Assembly: GCA_016702705.1 (NCBI GenBank)
Contig: JADJDM010000020.1
Span: 62,001 to 126,000, forward strand
DNA from: Bacteroidota bacterium
Lineage (GTDB): Bacteria > Bacteroidota > Bacteroidia > B-17B0 > Aurantibacillaceae
Reading direction: 5' to 3'
Length of the DNA stretch: 64,000 bases
In this document: positions 37,461 through 46,901 of the stretch, piece after piece
Layout: every line of letters starts with the position of its first letter
How positions within the stretch are numbered: the stretch's first letter is position 1
Position numbers and translations under genes: made by a program
Notes under the pieces: generated by a model
Told to the model about the DNA's origin: nothing
What the model saw: only the letters and a program-made list of their open reading frames with translations
Databases searched by the model: none

Positions 37461-38761
37461 ATGCTAAAAATGAAATTAAGTATACTTTTTTGCTTTTTAA
37501 TGAGCATTAGCTTTGCCCAGCACGACCTTGCCTTAAAGTTTGAAACGCGCCTTCATACGTATTTAACATTTAAAGGAAGTCTTTCGCCATTTATTAAAGT
37601 AACCGAATCGGATGTTCGTGTTTATAAAACTAATCAAGATAAATTAAATGATACTCCAGAATTTATAATTGCCTTTGACGAAATAAAAACATTTGAGCAA
37701 TTAGTAAAAAACGCTCCAAACGATAGCATTGAAGCTATTTTAAAACGCAAAGGAAAAAACAAGTGGAGTAAAAAAACAAAAAGCGAAATTCAACTTATCT
37801 ATGAAAATGAGGATAGAGATGCCTCAGAGAACAAGCCTTTAAGCGGAAAAAGAATTCTCATTGACCCAGGACATATTGCGGGTAATTTTGAAATGTCGGT
37901 GTTAGAACAAAAATATTTACGTTTTATTAAAGATTCTGTTCCCGATCTTCCTGTTGATTCTATTCATATTTCTGAAGGTATACTAACTTTTGCAACGGCG
38001 CAAATTTTAAAAAAACAATTAGAAGAACAAGGCGCTTTGGTTTGGTTAACCCGCGATGATAACAAAACAAGTTTCGGAATCACTTATCAAGAATGGCTTA
38101 GTACACGAAAACAAATTGTACTCGATTCATTACTCGAATGCGGGGCAATGGAAAAACTAAATACAACAAATTAAAAAAGGAAGATGAAAAAACATTTTTC
38201 TGGGATTTTTTTAGAGACCATGAATTAGCAAACAGAGTGAAGGTTATTAATAAACACAAACCTGATTTAACGATTATTATTCATTATAACGTGGACGAAA
38301 AAAATACAGATTGGGTGCGACCAACGGATAAAAATTTTTGTATGGCTTTTGTGCCGGGAGGAATGAATGCTGATGCCTTAAAAGGAATAACAGGAAAAAC
38401 AAATGTATTACGTTTATTATTGACCGATGATTTTCCCTTATCAGAGAAAATATCAGATTTAGCAGTTAAGGAATTTTCGAAACAATTAGGGACTCAGGTA
38501 GCTAAAAAAACAGATGCAGATTACTTAAAAGATAATTGCATCAGCTCATCTAAACAGGGAGTTTTTTGCAGAAACCTTGCCCTGTGCAGGTTAGTAAAAT
38601 CACCTTTGGTGTATGGAGAATGTTTGTATCAGGATAATAAAAACGAATATTTAGAATTAAGTACGGCTGATAAAAGCTACTACGGAATCACCACTAACTC
38701 TAGAGTTAAAGCGGTATCAGATGCTTATTTTAATGCGATTATGCAGTTCTATAAAAAATAG
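37461..38761 (+). CDS. N-acetylmuramoyl-L-alanine amidase family protein, frameshifted
   Basis: Signal peptide (KLSILFCFLMSISFAQ). The amidase core begins at about residue 130: RILIDPGHIAGN (zinc His), EGILTFATAQILKKQL (zinc Glu), and VWLTRDDN. The first frame stops at 38174. Restoring one A at about 38151-38155 (A6 read as A5) joins GAMEKTKYNKLKKEDEKTFF, and the third zinc His follows in LTIIIHYN. The protein is about 433 residues. It cleaves the amide between MurNAc and the peptide in the periplasm if active. The N-terminal ~115 residues are unassigned. It is divergent from arfB. Confidence 0.85.
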
Positions 38762-38776
38762 TAATTTTGTTTACAG

Positions 38777-39415
38777 ATGTATGCAATTAAAGTCCATATT
38801 GTAGATGACCACCAAATGATGTTGGATGGATTGAAAGCTTTACTTTCGGGTGAAGCATCTATTCAAATTATTGGTGAATCGAACAATGGAAAAATTGCAT
38901 TTGATAAAATACTAGTTACTCAGCCTGATGTTTTAATTACCGACATCAGCATGCCTGAGATGAATGGCTTGGAATTAACCCGTGCAGTAAAAGAAAAATT
39001 TCCTCAAATAAAAATACTTGCGCTTTCTATGTTTGGCGAACGTAATACTATTTCGGAAATGTTGGAAGCAGGTATTAACGGTTACATTTTAAAAAACACA
39101 GGTAAGCAAGAATTATTAAGTGCCGTAACAAAAGTTGCAGCAGGCGGAATGTTTTTTAGTGATGAAGTGAGCGAAGAGTTAATGAAACCTGTTCCTATCG
39201 AATCTAAACACGATGAAACAGTTAGCCTTACACCACGCGAAATTGAGATAGTAAGATTAATAGAAAAAGAGTACAGCAACGCTCAAATTGCAGAAACACT
39301 TTTTATAAGCGAACGCACCGTTGAAACACATCGCAAAAATATTTTCCGTAAAACAAATACTAAATCAGTTGTTGGTTTGATTAAGTATGCGATGGAGAAG
39401 AAGCTACTTAGCTAA
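38777..39415 (+). CDS. NarL/FixJ-type response regulator
   Basis: 212 residues. The receiver domain has Asp10/Asp11, phosphoacceptor Asp56 (VLITDISMP), Ser84 and Lys106 (YILKNTG). A LuxR-type helix-turn-helix follows (LTPREIEIVRLIEKEYSNAQ, then TVETHRKNIFRKTNTKS). It begins 15 bases after the amidase stop. No histidine kinase lies in the window, so the partner is elsewhere. Its stop abuts the convergent argS stop. Confidence 0.93.
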   Translation: MYAIKVHIVDDHQMMLDGLKALLSGEASIQIIGESNNGKIAFDKILVTQPDVLITDISMPEMNGLELTRAVKEKFPQIKILALSMFGERNTISEMLEAGINGYILKNTGKQELLSAVTKVAAGGMFFSDEVSEELMKPVPIESKHDETVSLTPREIEIVRLIEKEYSNAQIAETLFISERTVETHRKNIFRKTNTKSVVGLIKYAMEKKLLS

Positions 39416-41206
39416 TTACATCCTATCCGGAACATTAATCCCCAATAACTTCATCGAGGTTTTAATTACCAAACCACATTTGTAAGCAAGATTTAAACGG
39501 AAGGTTTTTAATTCTTCATTCTCTTCTTTTAAGATAGTGATGTCATGATAAAACTGATTGAACACTTTTGCTAATTCGTAAACATAATTTGCAAGTAAAG
39601 CGGGGCTATAACCTTTTGCCGCATCTGTAACCGCTTGCGGAAACTCATGCATTATTTTAATTAAGTCTTTTTCTTTCGCCTGCATTGCAATATTTGCAGC
39701 AGTTTCAGTAGTTAGAGTAAAATTAGCTTTTCTTAAAATAGACTGAATACGTGCGTAAGTATATTGAATAAAAGGTCCAGTATGCCCATTAAAATCAATA
39801 CTTTCTTTTGGATCGAAAAGCATTTTCTTTTTTGGATCTACTTTTAAAATAAAATATTTTAGAGCACCTAAGCTAATGTTTCTGTATAATTCCTTTGCTT
39901 CTTCATCTGTGAAGCCATCAATTTTCCTAATTCTTTTGTTGTTGCTTCTGCAGTATCGTACATTTCTTGCATTAAATCATCAGCATCTACAACGGTTCCT
40001 TCACGGCTTTTCATTTTACCTTCGGGTAACTCAACCATTCCGTAACTTAAATGGTAACACTCTTTTGCCCAAGCGTAACCCAATTTACCTAGTATTAAAA
40101 ACAACACTTTAAAATGATAATCTTGTTCGTTACCAACAGTATAAATCATTTTGGTAAGCTCAGGGTATTCTTTGTAACGCAATGCTGCTGTACCAATATC
40201 TTGTGTAATATAAACCGAAGTTCCATCTGCACGTTGCACTAATTTTTGATCTAAGCCATCAGCAGTTAAATCAATCCACACCGAGCCATCATCTTTTTTA
40301 AAGAAAACACCTTTTTGCAAACCTTCTGCAACCATGTCTTTTCCTAAAATGTAAGTATTGCTTTCGTAATAGGTTTTATCAAAATCAACACCTAAAGTTT
40401 TGTAAGTAACATCAAAACCTGCATACACCCATGCGTTCATCATTTTCCACAAGTCAACAACTTCTTTGTCGCCTGCTTCCCATTTGCGCAGCATGTCTTG
40501 CACTTCCAGCATAGAAGGAGCTTTTTTCTCTGCTTCTTCCTGCTTCATTCCTTGCTCAACTAATGTTGCAATTTCTTGTTTGTATACTTTATCAAAAGCA
40601 ACATAATATTTTCCAACCAAGTGGTCGCCTTTCATACCAGTACTTTCAGGAGTTTCATTATTTCCATAACGTTTCCATGCCAACATCGATTTACAAATAT
40701 GTACACCACGATCGTTGATGATACTTGTTTTAATAACTCTGTTACCTGTAGCTTTTAATAGCTCAGCAACCAGAAAAACCTAATAAATGATTACGTATGT
40801 GACCTAAGTGCAAAGGCTTGTTAGTGTTGGGAGATGAATATTCCAATAACACTTGAGGAGAATCGGCTTTTGCTTCGGTAGTTCCAAAATTTGGAAGGGC
40901 AATGATTTGATTAAAATAGCCAATCCAAAAAGATTGTGTAAGCGAAATATTTAAAAAACCTTTTACCACATTGTAAGCTTCTACTTGATTGCAATTTGCT
41001 TTTAAGTATTCGCCAATTTCTGCAGCAGTTTGTTCAGGTCCTTTTTTAGAAACTTTTACATAAGGAAAAACAACGATGGTTAAATCGCCCTCAAATTCTT
41101 TTTTGGTTTGTTGAAAAGCAATTGTTTCAGGAGCTGCATCTAATGAATATAAATTCTTTAATGCTTCTGAAATTACCTTGCCTAATATATCTGTTGCTGT
41201 TGTCAT
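39416..41206 (-). CDS. argS: Arginyl-tRNA synthetase, two frameshifts
   Basis: Class I synthetase charging tRNA-Arg. Three consecutive frames make one protein of about 596 residues. The N-terminal domain and HIGH motif (NKPLHLGHIRNH, about 133-136) are in 41206-40763. The catalytic core (TSIINDRGVHICK onward, 40686-39868, with GMVELPEGKMKSREG replacing KMSKS) comes next. The anticodon-binding domain (39823-39416, FIQYTYARIQSILRKANF) is last. The first break is an extra G at about 40770 (GTT read as GGTT, FSVAELLKATG restored). The second is a missing A at about 39920 (A5 read as A4, LGKIDGFTDEEAKELYRN restored). All family landmarks are present once joined. Confidence 0.95.
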
Positions 41207-41302
41207 CTTCCTTCAAAATTTGAAATGCAAAGGTGCAAAAAATGTTTGAATTTATAGGCATTTTGAGGAAGCAGAACTTATTTGTAATTTAGCCCAAGAA
41301 GC

Positions 41303-41812
41303 ATGAGTAATTCGGACAATAGTATACTAGTTGAATTTCTTACAGGACTATATTTTCCGTACACTAAAACTATTGAAATAAATTCCCCAGAAGAAGAAAT
41401 TATTGAAATTCTTAACAAGCACTTTTACCAAAACGAAAAGCTATTTCAGATAAACAGATTTAGTGGCCGCTTTTTAGAAAATAAAAAATTTACTATAAAA
41501 TCAAATACATCAATTTTACGAAACTACAGCGCTAATGCAGAAGGAATAATTGTTTCAATAAATGAGAAACAAACTTTAATAACTTTAAAGTCAGGTGGAA
41601 GTATTTTATTTCTTCTTGTACCAATACTATTTGCTGTATCGGGCTTAACTCTTATTACGCTTACATTTCTTCAGCATAAAACAATAAATGAGTTAATTGG
41701 CGGGGTTGGATTAATCATTGGTGGTCTAATAATATCTGGACTGTTCAAAGGAATGAATACTAGTATAGTCGAAGACTTCAGCGATTTTATTCGAGAAAAA
41801 ACAAAACCCTAA
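41303..41812 (+). CDS. Hypothetical membrane protein
   Basis: 169 residues. An N-terminal soluble region of ~100 residues is followed by two helices (SILFLLVPILFAVSGLTLIT and ELIGGVGLIIGGLIISGLF). No known motif. It is convergent with mqnD, with a four-base overlap of stops (CTAA), so it is unlikely to share a role with it. Confidence 0.6.
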   Translation: MSNSDNSILVEFLTGLYFPYTKTIEINSPEEEIIEILNKHFYQNEKLFQINRFSGRFLENKKFTIKSNTSILRNYSANAEGIIVSINEKQTLITLKSGGSILFLLVPILFAVSGLTLITLTFLQHKTINELIGGVGLIIGGLIISGLFKGMNTSIVEDFSDFIREKTKP

Positions 41813-42641
41813 ACAAACAATTCCTTATTCACATCCTTAATCACACCCATCTCTTTGGCTTTATTCATAAGCAAATCAACTGCTTTTTTGCCCAGCTCAC
41901 CAAGATCGATGGAATATTGATTCACATATAAATCAATGTGTTTTTGCATTACTGCTTCATCCATTTCTTGTGCGTGTTCTTTTATAAATGGTTTTGAATC
42001 GGCAGGATGTGCAAAAGCATACTCCACACTTTTACGAATAATGCGATCTACTTTTTGTTTTACATCGAGAGGCAAATTTCTTTTTATCACAATACCACCA
42101 AGCGGGATTGGCGCGTGTATTAGGCTTTCCCAAAACTCACCAAGGTCGATTATTTTTTTTAATCCTTTTTGCTCGTAAGTAAAACGGTTTTCATGAATAA
42201 TTAAACCTGCATCGTATTCACCTGATAAAACAGCATTCTCGATTTCAGAAAAAACCATTTCGGTTTTATTTGTTGCATTTGGAAAAGCTATAGAAAATAA
42301 AAAATGTGCAGTGGTTAATTTACCTGGAATGGCAATTTTTAATTTGTTTGCTTTTACTTCTTCAATTGTAAAATCTTTTTTGAAATAAGTAAAGGTCCGC
42401 AATTAAAACCTAAGGCAGAACCTGCGTTCATTAACTGATACATTTCAGTTAAATAGGAATAAGCATGGAAACTTAATTTGGTGCTATCTAACTTCCCTTC
42501 AACTGCCCAGCGGTTAAGAGTTTCAACGTCTTCCATTTTTATATCAAATTCCAACCCTTCTAAATCAATTCGTTTATTAACGATAGCATCGAAAATAAAA
42601 CAATCGTTGGGGCATGGGCTAAATCCTAAAGTAATCCTCAT
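41809..42641 (-). CDS. mqnD: 1,4-dihydroxy-6-naphthoate synthase (futalosine pathway), frameshifted
   Basis: Converts cyclic dehypoxanthine futalosine to 1,4-dihydroxy-6-naphthoate in the futalosine route to menaquinone. The MqnA/MqnD periplasmic-binding-like fold begins MRITLGFSPCPNDCFIFDAI, with YSYLTEMYQLMNAGSALGFN. The first frame ends near 42357. Restoring one A (A7 read as A6 at about 42370-42375) gives ISKKDFTIEEVKANKLKIAI and continues to 41809 (FAHPADSKPFIKEHAQEMDE). The joined length, about 277 residues, is right for MqnD. mqnB lies upstream in the same direction. Confidence 0.9.
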
Positions 42642-42665
42642 TGTCTAATTTTTATCTACAGTTTT

Positions 42666-42772
42666 CCTCTGTGCTTCTCCGTGTAATCCGTGTCTCCGTG
42701 GTTAAATTTTCTGCACTCAAATAAATCTCAATTTTACCACAGAGACACGGAGAGCACAGAGGTTCACGGAGG
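42666..42772. repeat. Palindromic CCGTG/CACGG repeat element, copy 1
   Basis: Left arm 42666-42703 (CCTCTGTGCTTCTCCGTG ... TCCGTGTCTCCGTGG) and right arm 42732-42772 (ACCACAGAGACACGGAGAG ... AGGTTCACGGAGG) pair imperfectly over most of their length, with internal direct repeats of CTCCGTG. It fills the gap between mqnD and mqnB. Confidence 0.75.
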
Positions 42773-42804
42773 GTTATAATTCTTCTATTAATTTTCTTAA
42801 TCCG

Positions 42805-43401
42805 TCATTCAAATTTTTTAATTGCGTTTGGTATATCCCAAGCCTCACGGTTACGTTTTGTTACGTAGTTCGAGATACTTCTTATTTGCACATAAGGGAT
42901 TTGCTCTGCCTCGCAAACCATTGCTACTGATGCACCTTCCATCGATTCTATTTCTGTTGAATGTAGTTTTATAAAAGCCGAAATATTTTCTTCATTACCA
43001 TGCACCTTATTTACTGTAGCAGCTTTTACTTTTTTTAATGAAGTATAATATGCCCCTCTTAAGACTTTTGCTTTTTTAAAATTGTATGGGCCTGGCAAAT
43101 TCATTTCAGAAAACTTAATAAAAGCTACATCGTCTTCTGCACCAAGCTCAGCAAACAATTCGTGCTGAACCATTACTACTTCACCTACCTTTATTCCTCT
43201 AAAAAATGAGCCTGCAATACCAGCATTAATTACTAAATCATAGTTATGCTTAACTATTTCTTTGGTTAAAGCATAAGCAGTAACAGCCATTCCAACACCA
43301 GTATGCAAAAAATTGATTGCGTGTTTTTGTTGAAGATCGGAGCAGGAATCCTTAAAAAGTTTAATCTCTGCTTCGGTAGCTGTAACTATAAGTAGTTTCA
43401 T
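42805..43401 (-). CDS. mqnB: Futalosine hydrolase
   Basis: 198 residues. Releases hypoxanthine from futalosine. It has the nucleoside phosphorylase/MTAN fold: start MKLLIVTATEAEIKLFKDSC, FLHTGVGMAVTAYALTKEIV, INAGIAGSFFRGIKVGEVVM, and the catalytic segment TEIESMEGASVAMVCEAEQI. A C-terminal SISNYVTKRNREAW matches MqnB better than MTA nucleosidase. It is flanked on both sides by copies of the same palindromic repeat. Confidence 0.88.
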   Translation of the reverse strand: MKLLIVTATEAEIKLFKDSCSDLQQKHAINFLHTGVGMAVTAYALTKEIVKHNYDLVINAGIAGSFFRGIKVGEVVMVQHELFAELGAEDDVAFIKFSEMNLPGPYNFKKAKVLRGAYYTSLKKVKAATVNKVHGNEENISAFIKLHSTEIESMEGASVAMVCEAEQIPYVQIRSISNYVTKRNREAWDIPNAIKKFE

Positions 43402-43433
43402 ACATCAAAGGTAAAAAATATATTGAAGCAAAA

Positions 43434-43519
43434 TTCACCACGGAGACACAGAGAGCACAGAGTTTCACGGAGAAAAACCTCTGTGTTTCTCCGTGGCCTC
43501 TGTGTCTCCGTGGTAAAAA
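43434..43519. repeat. Palindromic CCGTG/CACGG repeat element, copy 2
   Basis: Left arm 43434-43476 (CACCACGGAGACACAGAGAG ...) and right arm 43477-43519 (CCTCTGTGTTTCTCCGTGG ...) pair as a long hairpin with no loop of note. About 36 bases of the left arm repeat the right arm of copy 1 at 42737-42772 directly, 700 bases away. The ORF-like frame crossing it is not a gene. Confidence 0.75.
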
Positions 43520-43574
43520 ACACTCTCCGTATAATTTGCCATACATCTTAATACATCGTATCTTTACACCATAA

Positions 43575-44219
43575 ATGAAAACTGTTTTCTTCATACTACT
43601 TTTTATTTGCTCAGCTATAAAAATTTCGGCTCAAGCAGATGATGAGCGTTTTCGTTTTATTTTAACTGCAGGCGCAACCGGAACGCAAGTTGATGGCGAC
43701 TCATATGGAGGATACAACAAACTTGGGTTTGTTGCTGGCATACACGCAAATCGCAAGATGGCTGAGAAAACGGAGTTCTCTATTGGTTTAACTTATGTGC
43801 AAAAAGGAAGCAGAAGCAATGCTAACAATCAAAACCCTAATTATTATATTTTACGTTTACATTATGTAGAAGTGCCTTGGATGTTTATTTACAATTACAA
43901 AAACAAGTACCGTTTCGAAGGCGGCCTAAGCGGGGCATATTTATTTAACAGCTATGAAGCCAACTCACAGATTGGTGCCTACAAAGGCTCATTAAAAAAA
44001 TATGATTTTTGTTACAACTTTGGTGTTGGATACAACTTAAGTGAAAAAGCATTTTTCAATTTACGTTACTCCTACTCATTACTTCCAATTAGAGATTACA
44101 ACAAAAATGTGTACTTAGGCAATTTTTGGCAACGTACCTTTGGGCGCGGCTTGTACAACAATTGTATTCAGGTTTCTTTCAATTATATTATTTCACCTAA
44201 AGCAAATACTAATGACTAA
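43575..44219 (+). CDS. Outer-membrane beta-barrel (PorT-like) protein
   Basis: 214 residues with a signal peptide (KTVFFILLFICSAIKISAQ). Barrel strands include FVAGIHANRKMAEKTEFSIG, LTYVQKGS, HYVEVPWMFIYNYK and AFFNLRYSYSL, and there is a C-terminal FNYIIS. The pattern matches the PorT/outer-membrane beta-barrel family common in Bacteroidota (PF13568-like). Function is unknown. Its stop overlaps the ubiX start. Confidence 0.85.
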   Translation: MKTVFFILLFICSAIKISAQADDERFRFILTAGATGTQVDGDSYGGYNKLGFVAGIHANRKMAEKTEFSIGLTYVQKGSRSNANNQNPNYYILRLHYVEVPWMFIYNYKNKYRFEGGLSGAYLFNSYEANSQIGAYKGSLKKYDFCYNFGVGYNLSEKAFFNLRYSYSLLPIRDYNKNVYLGNFWQRTFGRGLYNNCIQVSFNYIISPKANTND

Positions 44220-44781
44220 TAAAGCTAAAATTGTAGTTGCAGTTACCGGAGCAAGTGGTTCTATTTACGCAAAAGTGTTGCTCGATACCTTAGTAAAATT
44301 ACAATCGCAAATTGAAGCTGTTGGTGTAGTGATGAGTGATAACGCAAAGGATGTGTGGAAGTTTGAATTAAAAAATGATGACTACACAAAATATCCTTTT
44401 GAGTTTTATAAGAAAGATAATTTTTTCGCGCCCTTTGCATCAGGCTCAGCTAAATACGGACACATGATAATTTGTCCTTGCAGTATGGGGACCATGGCGC
44501 GTATTGCAAGCGGTATTAGTAACGATTTAACTACACGCGCTGCCGACGTTATTTTAAAAGAAAGAAGAAAATTTATTTTAGTAAATCGTGATACTCCACT
44601 TAGTTTAATACACATCAACAACATGAAAACAATAACGGAGGCTGGCGGAATAATTTGCCCCGCTTCTCCAAGTTTTTATAGTGGCGCAAGTGATTTTGAA
44701 AGCTTGGCAAAAACAGTAACCGATAGAGTTATTGATTTATGTGGTTTACAAAACGAAAGCTATCGTTGGGCCGAAAAATAA
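44212..44781 (+). CDS. ubiX: UbiX-family flavin prenyltransferase
   Basis: About 189 residues from the ATG at 44212. The frame extends to 44140, but those residues are not family-like. KIVVAVTGASGSIYAKVLLD binds FMN. The SGSAKYGHMIICPCSMGTMA region and ERRKFILVNRDTPLS are typical. It makes prenylated FMN for UbiD-type decarboxylases. Next to mqnD and mqnB it probably supplies the futalosine pathway's UbiD-like decarboxylase (MqnM role, inference). No ubiD lies in the window. Confidence 0.9.
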   Translation: MTNKAKIVVAVTGASGSIYAKVLLDTLVKLQSQIEAVGVVMSDNAKDVWKFELKNDDYTKYPFEFYKKDNFFAPFASGSAKYGHMIICPCSMGTMARIASGISNDLTTRAADVILKERRKFILVNRDTPLSLIHINNMKTITEAGGIICPASPSFYSGASDFESLAKTVTDRVIDLCGLQNESYRWAEK

Positions 44782-44895
44782 TTGAATTCCAATTATCTAA
44801 AATACAATGGTTTAGAACAAAGATTGGCAAATCGGTAAAAAAATTTGTTTTATTCTAAAATATTCCAATCTTTGTATAAATTAAATTTTTTCACA

Positions 44896-45159
44896 ATGAC
44901 AATTTATGTAGGAAATCTCAGCTATCAAGCGAGTGAAAATGAACTAAACACTTTGTTTAGCGAGTACGGAGAAGTATCATCCGTAAAAATCATGAAAGAC
45001 AAATTTACCGGAAGATCTAAAGGTTTTGCATTCATTGAAATGTCAGACTCTGCAGCAGGTAACAAAGCTATCGAATCTTTACATCAAGCTGATTTCAAAG
45101 AAAGAAAGATGATTGTAAACGAAGCTCGTCCAAGAGAAGAAAGACCAAGTCGCGACTAA
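44896..45159 (+). CDS. RRM-domain RNA-binding protein
   Basis: 87 residues from the ATG at 44896. An upstream in-frame start at 44845 adds a poor leader. A single RNA recognition motif with RNP2 (IYVGNLSY) and RNP1 (KGFAFIEM), beta-alpha-beta spacing and an Arg-rich tail (EARPREERPSRD). In bacteria these short RRM proteins are typical of cyanobacteria and Bacteroidota and are often cold-induced. The 5' region and downstream terminator are consistent with a monocistronic gene. Confidence 0.92.
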   Translation: MTIYVGNLSYQASENELNTLFSEYGEVSSVKIMKDKFTGRSKGFAFIEMSDSAAGNKAIESLHQADFKERKMIVNEARPREERPSRD

Positions 45160-45187
45160 TTAAAATAGTTTATATTGGTTTTTAACC

Positions 45188-45219
45188 AAAAAAATGCCTC
45201 CATAACTAGGGGCATTTTT
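45188..45219 (+). terminator. Intrinsic terminator of the RRM gene
   Basis: AAAAATGCC (45190-45198) pairs with GGCATTTTT (45211-45219) over a loop, followed by T-rich sequence. The interval 45220-45425 contains only imperfect palindrome relics (TGTCACTTCTCGA / ACTCGAAATGACAC) and no gene that I can see. Confidence 0.8.
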
Positions 45220-45425
45220 GTTTATGGGCAGTGCGGTGGTGTCACTTCTCGATACTTTTTTTTTTGGCTTTGATATTTAGTAGAATTATTGGGAATCGCA
45301 GAGGCCAACAAAAAACACTCGAAATGACACAGGATAACTAAAAAATGGTTCGCTTGCATCCAAAATTACACTTAACTAACTAAAAATAAACAAATTAACT
45401 TAATAAACAAATTAACCAAAACCCC

Positions 45426-45455
45426 TTGCAGTTTCCCATTAATTCTGTATATTTG
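45426..45455 (+). promoter_or_regulatory. Promoter and candidate leader of rplS
   Basis: TTG at 45426-45428, a 19-base spacer and TATATTTG at 45448-45455. About 65 bases of leader follow before the ATG at 45527. The leader contains short hairpins (TGCA-CGG-TGCA at about 45479-45489, and CCTG-A-CAGG at about 45496-45504). It could be an autoregulatory ribosomal-protein leader, as known for L19 in other phyla, but this is inference only. Confidence 0.55.
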
Positions 45456-45526
45456 CCTCCCGTTTTAAGCCTCTGATTGCACGGTGCAGTGTATGCCTGA
45501 CAGGAAAAAAATAAAAAACAAAAGTC

Positions 45527-45889
45527 ATGAGTTTATTATTAGAGTATGTAAATCAACAATTGAACCCGGTTGCAAACCACCCGAAATTTAAAGCAGGTGA
45601 TACGGTAACAGTTAATTACAAAATTAAAGAGGGTGACAAAGAAAGGATTCAGCAATACACAGGAGTAGTTATTATGCGTCAAAACCATCCAACTACTGCG
45701 TCTTTCACTGTTCGTAAAATGTCGAACGCTGTAGGTGTTGAGCGTATTTTCCCATTCAACTCTCCATTTATTGAGAGCATTGAAGTAAATAAAATTGGTA
45801 TCGTTAGAAGAGCTAAGTTGTTCTACTTACGTGAGCGTACAGGTAAATCTGCTCGTATCCGTGAGAAAATCGTTAACAACAAAAAGTAA
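45527..45889 (+). CDS. rplS: Large ribosomal subunit protein bL19
   Basis: 120 residues. FKAGDTVTVNYKIKEGDKER, QYTGVVIMRQNHPTTASFTV and VERIFPFNSPFIESIEVNKI are bL19 signatures, ending RAKLFYLRERTGKSARIREK. It forms part of the intersubunit bridge with 16S rRNA. It is a stand-alone gene here, with its own promoter and terminator (45914-45937), rather than with trmD/rimM. Confidence 0.98.
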   Translation: MSLLLEYVNQQLNPVANHPKFKAGDTVTVNYKIKEGDKERIQQYTGVVIMRQNHPTTASFTVRKMSNAVGVERIFPFNSPFIESIEVNKIGIVRRAKLFYLRERTGKSARIREKIVNNKK

Positions 45890-45913
45890 TCTTTTACTAA
45901 AATATAAATTAAG

Positions 45914-45937
45914 AACCCTTCGAGTAATCGAGGGGTT
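45914..45937 (+). terminator. Intrinsic terminator of rplS
   Basis: ACCCTTCGA (45914-45922) and TCGAGGGGT (45928-45936) form a stem with loop GTAA (one G:T pair), followed by six Ts. It lies 25 bases after the rplS stop. Confidence 0.8.
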
Positions 45938-46065
45938 TTTTGTTTATTCACGCGTCGTAAGGCTCAGCGTGACTTTCGGGAATTAAAGAGTAAGTTCTAT
46001 TTGCAAATATTTAAATATATTTGATTGAATAAAACAAGTGTATTCATAACTAATCCATTTACAAG

Positions 46066-46778
46066 ATGAAAATAATAACATGGAATTGTCAAGGTGCATT
46101 TAGAAAAAAAGTAGAGGCTATTTTAGCTTTAAGGCCTGATATTTTAATCATTCAAGAATGTGAGCATCCAGATAAATTAGATTTTTCAAAGTCTTTAGTC
46201 AAACCACAAGACACCTATTGGTATAGTGACGGTGGAAAAAAAGGATTGCAACTTTTTACTTTCGAGAATACAAAATAAAATGATCTCCCGAATCTAATCC
46301 GCAATTCCGATATATAATTCCATTAGAATTAACAAGTCATCGTGACTCCTTTACTCTATTTGCCGTTTGGGAAATGAACAATAAAGAAAATCGCATCGCA
46401 AGATATATTGGACAAGTATGGTTTGCAATTAATTACTACATAGATTTGTTAGATAAGCCTTCAATAAGAATGGGTGATTTCAATAGCAACAAAATTTGGG
46501 ATTATAAAGACAGAGTTGGGTCGCACTCGGATGTTGTAAATAAACTTCAGGAAAAGGGAATAAGAAGTGTTTACCATCAATTATTAGATATAGAACAAGG
46601 AAAAGAAATACACCCCACATTTTATATGTTTAGAAAAAAAGAAAAGCCGTATCACATAGATTATTGTTTTACCTCACACGACTTAATTAAAAAAATCAAA
46701 AGCATTGAAATTGGTAAATATGAAAACTGGATTTCTATAAGTGATCACATGCCACTAACTATAGAACTAGAGTGCTAA
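46066..46778 (+). CDS. Endonuclease/exonuclease/phosphatase family gene with multiple lesions
   Basis: MKIITWNCQGAFRKKVEAIL and PDILIIQECE are the N-terminal motifs of the EEP family. In another frame from about 46295 the protein continues ESNPQFRYIIPLELTS, then FAVWEMNNKENR, and RMGDFNSNKIWD (the DxNx nuclease motif). It ends SDHMPLTIELE (the SDH motif). Between 46263 and 46295 at least two indels are needed to join the frames. The catalytic residues are otherwise intact. It is either a sequence-error casualty like its neighbours or a decaying gene, about 237 residues when joined. Confidence 0.7.
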
Positions 46779-46901
46779 ATATTATTTAAGCAAGAAGATA
46801 AAAAACCGAAAACCTTGGTATATTTGTTTCAAACAAAGGCCTTCAATCAACTTACAACACGGCAAAGGTGTTTGGGATTTTAAAAAAGAAAAATTAACAA
46901 C

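Noticed and set aside
43361..43594. ORF across the palindromic repeat
   Set aside because: It encodes the well-known spurious peptides of CACGGAGACACAGAG-type repeats and overlaps mqnB.
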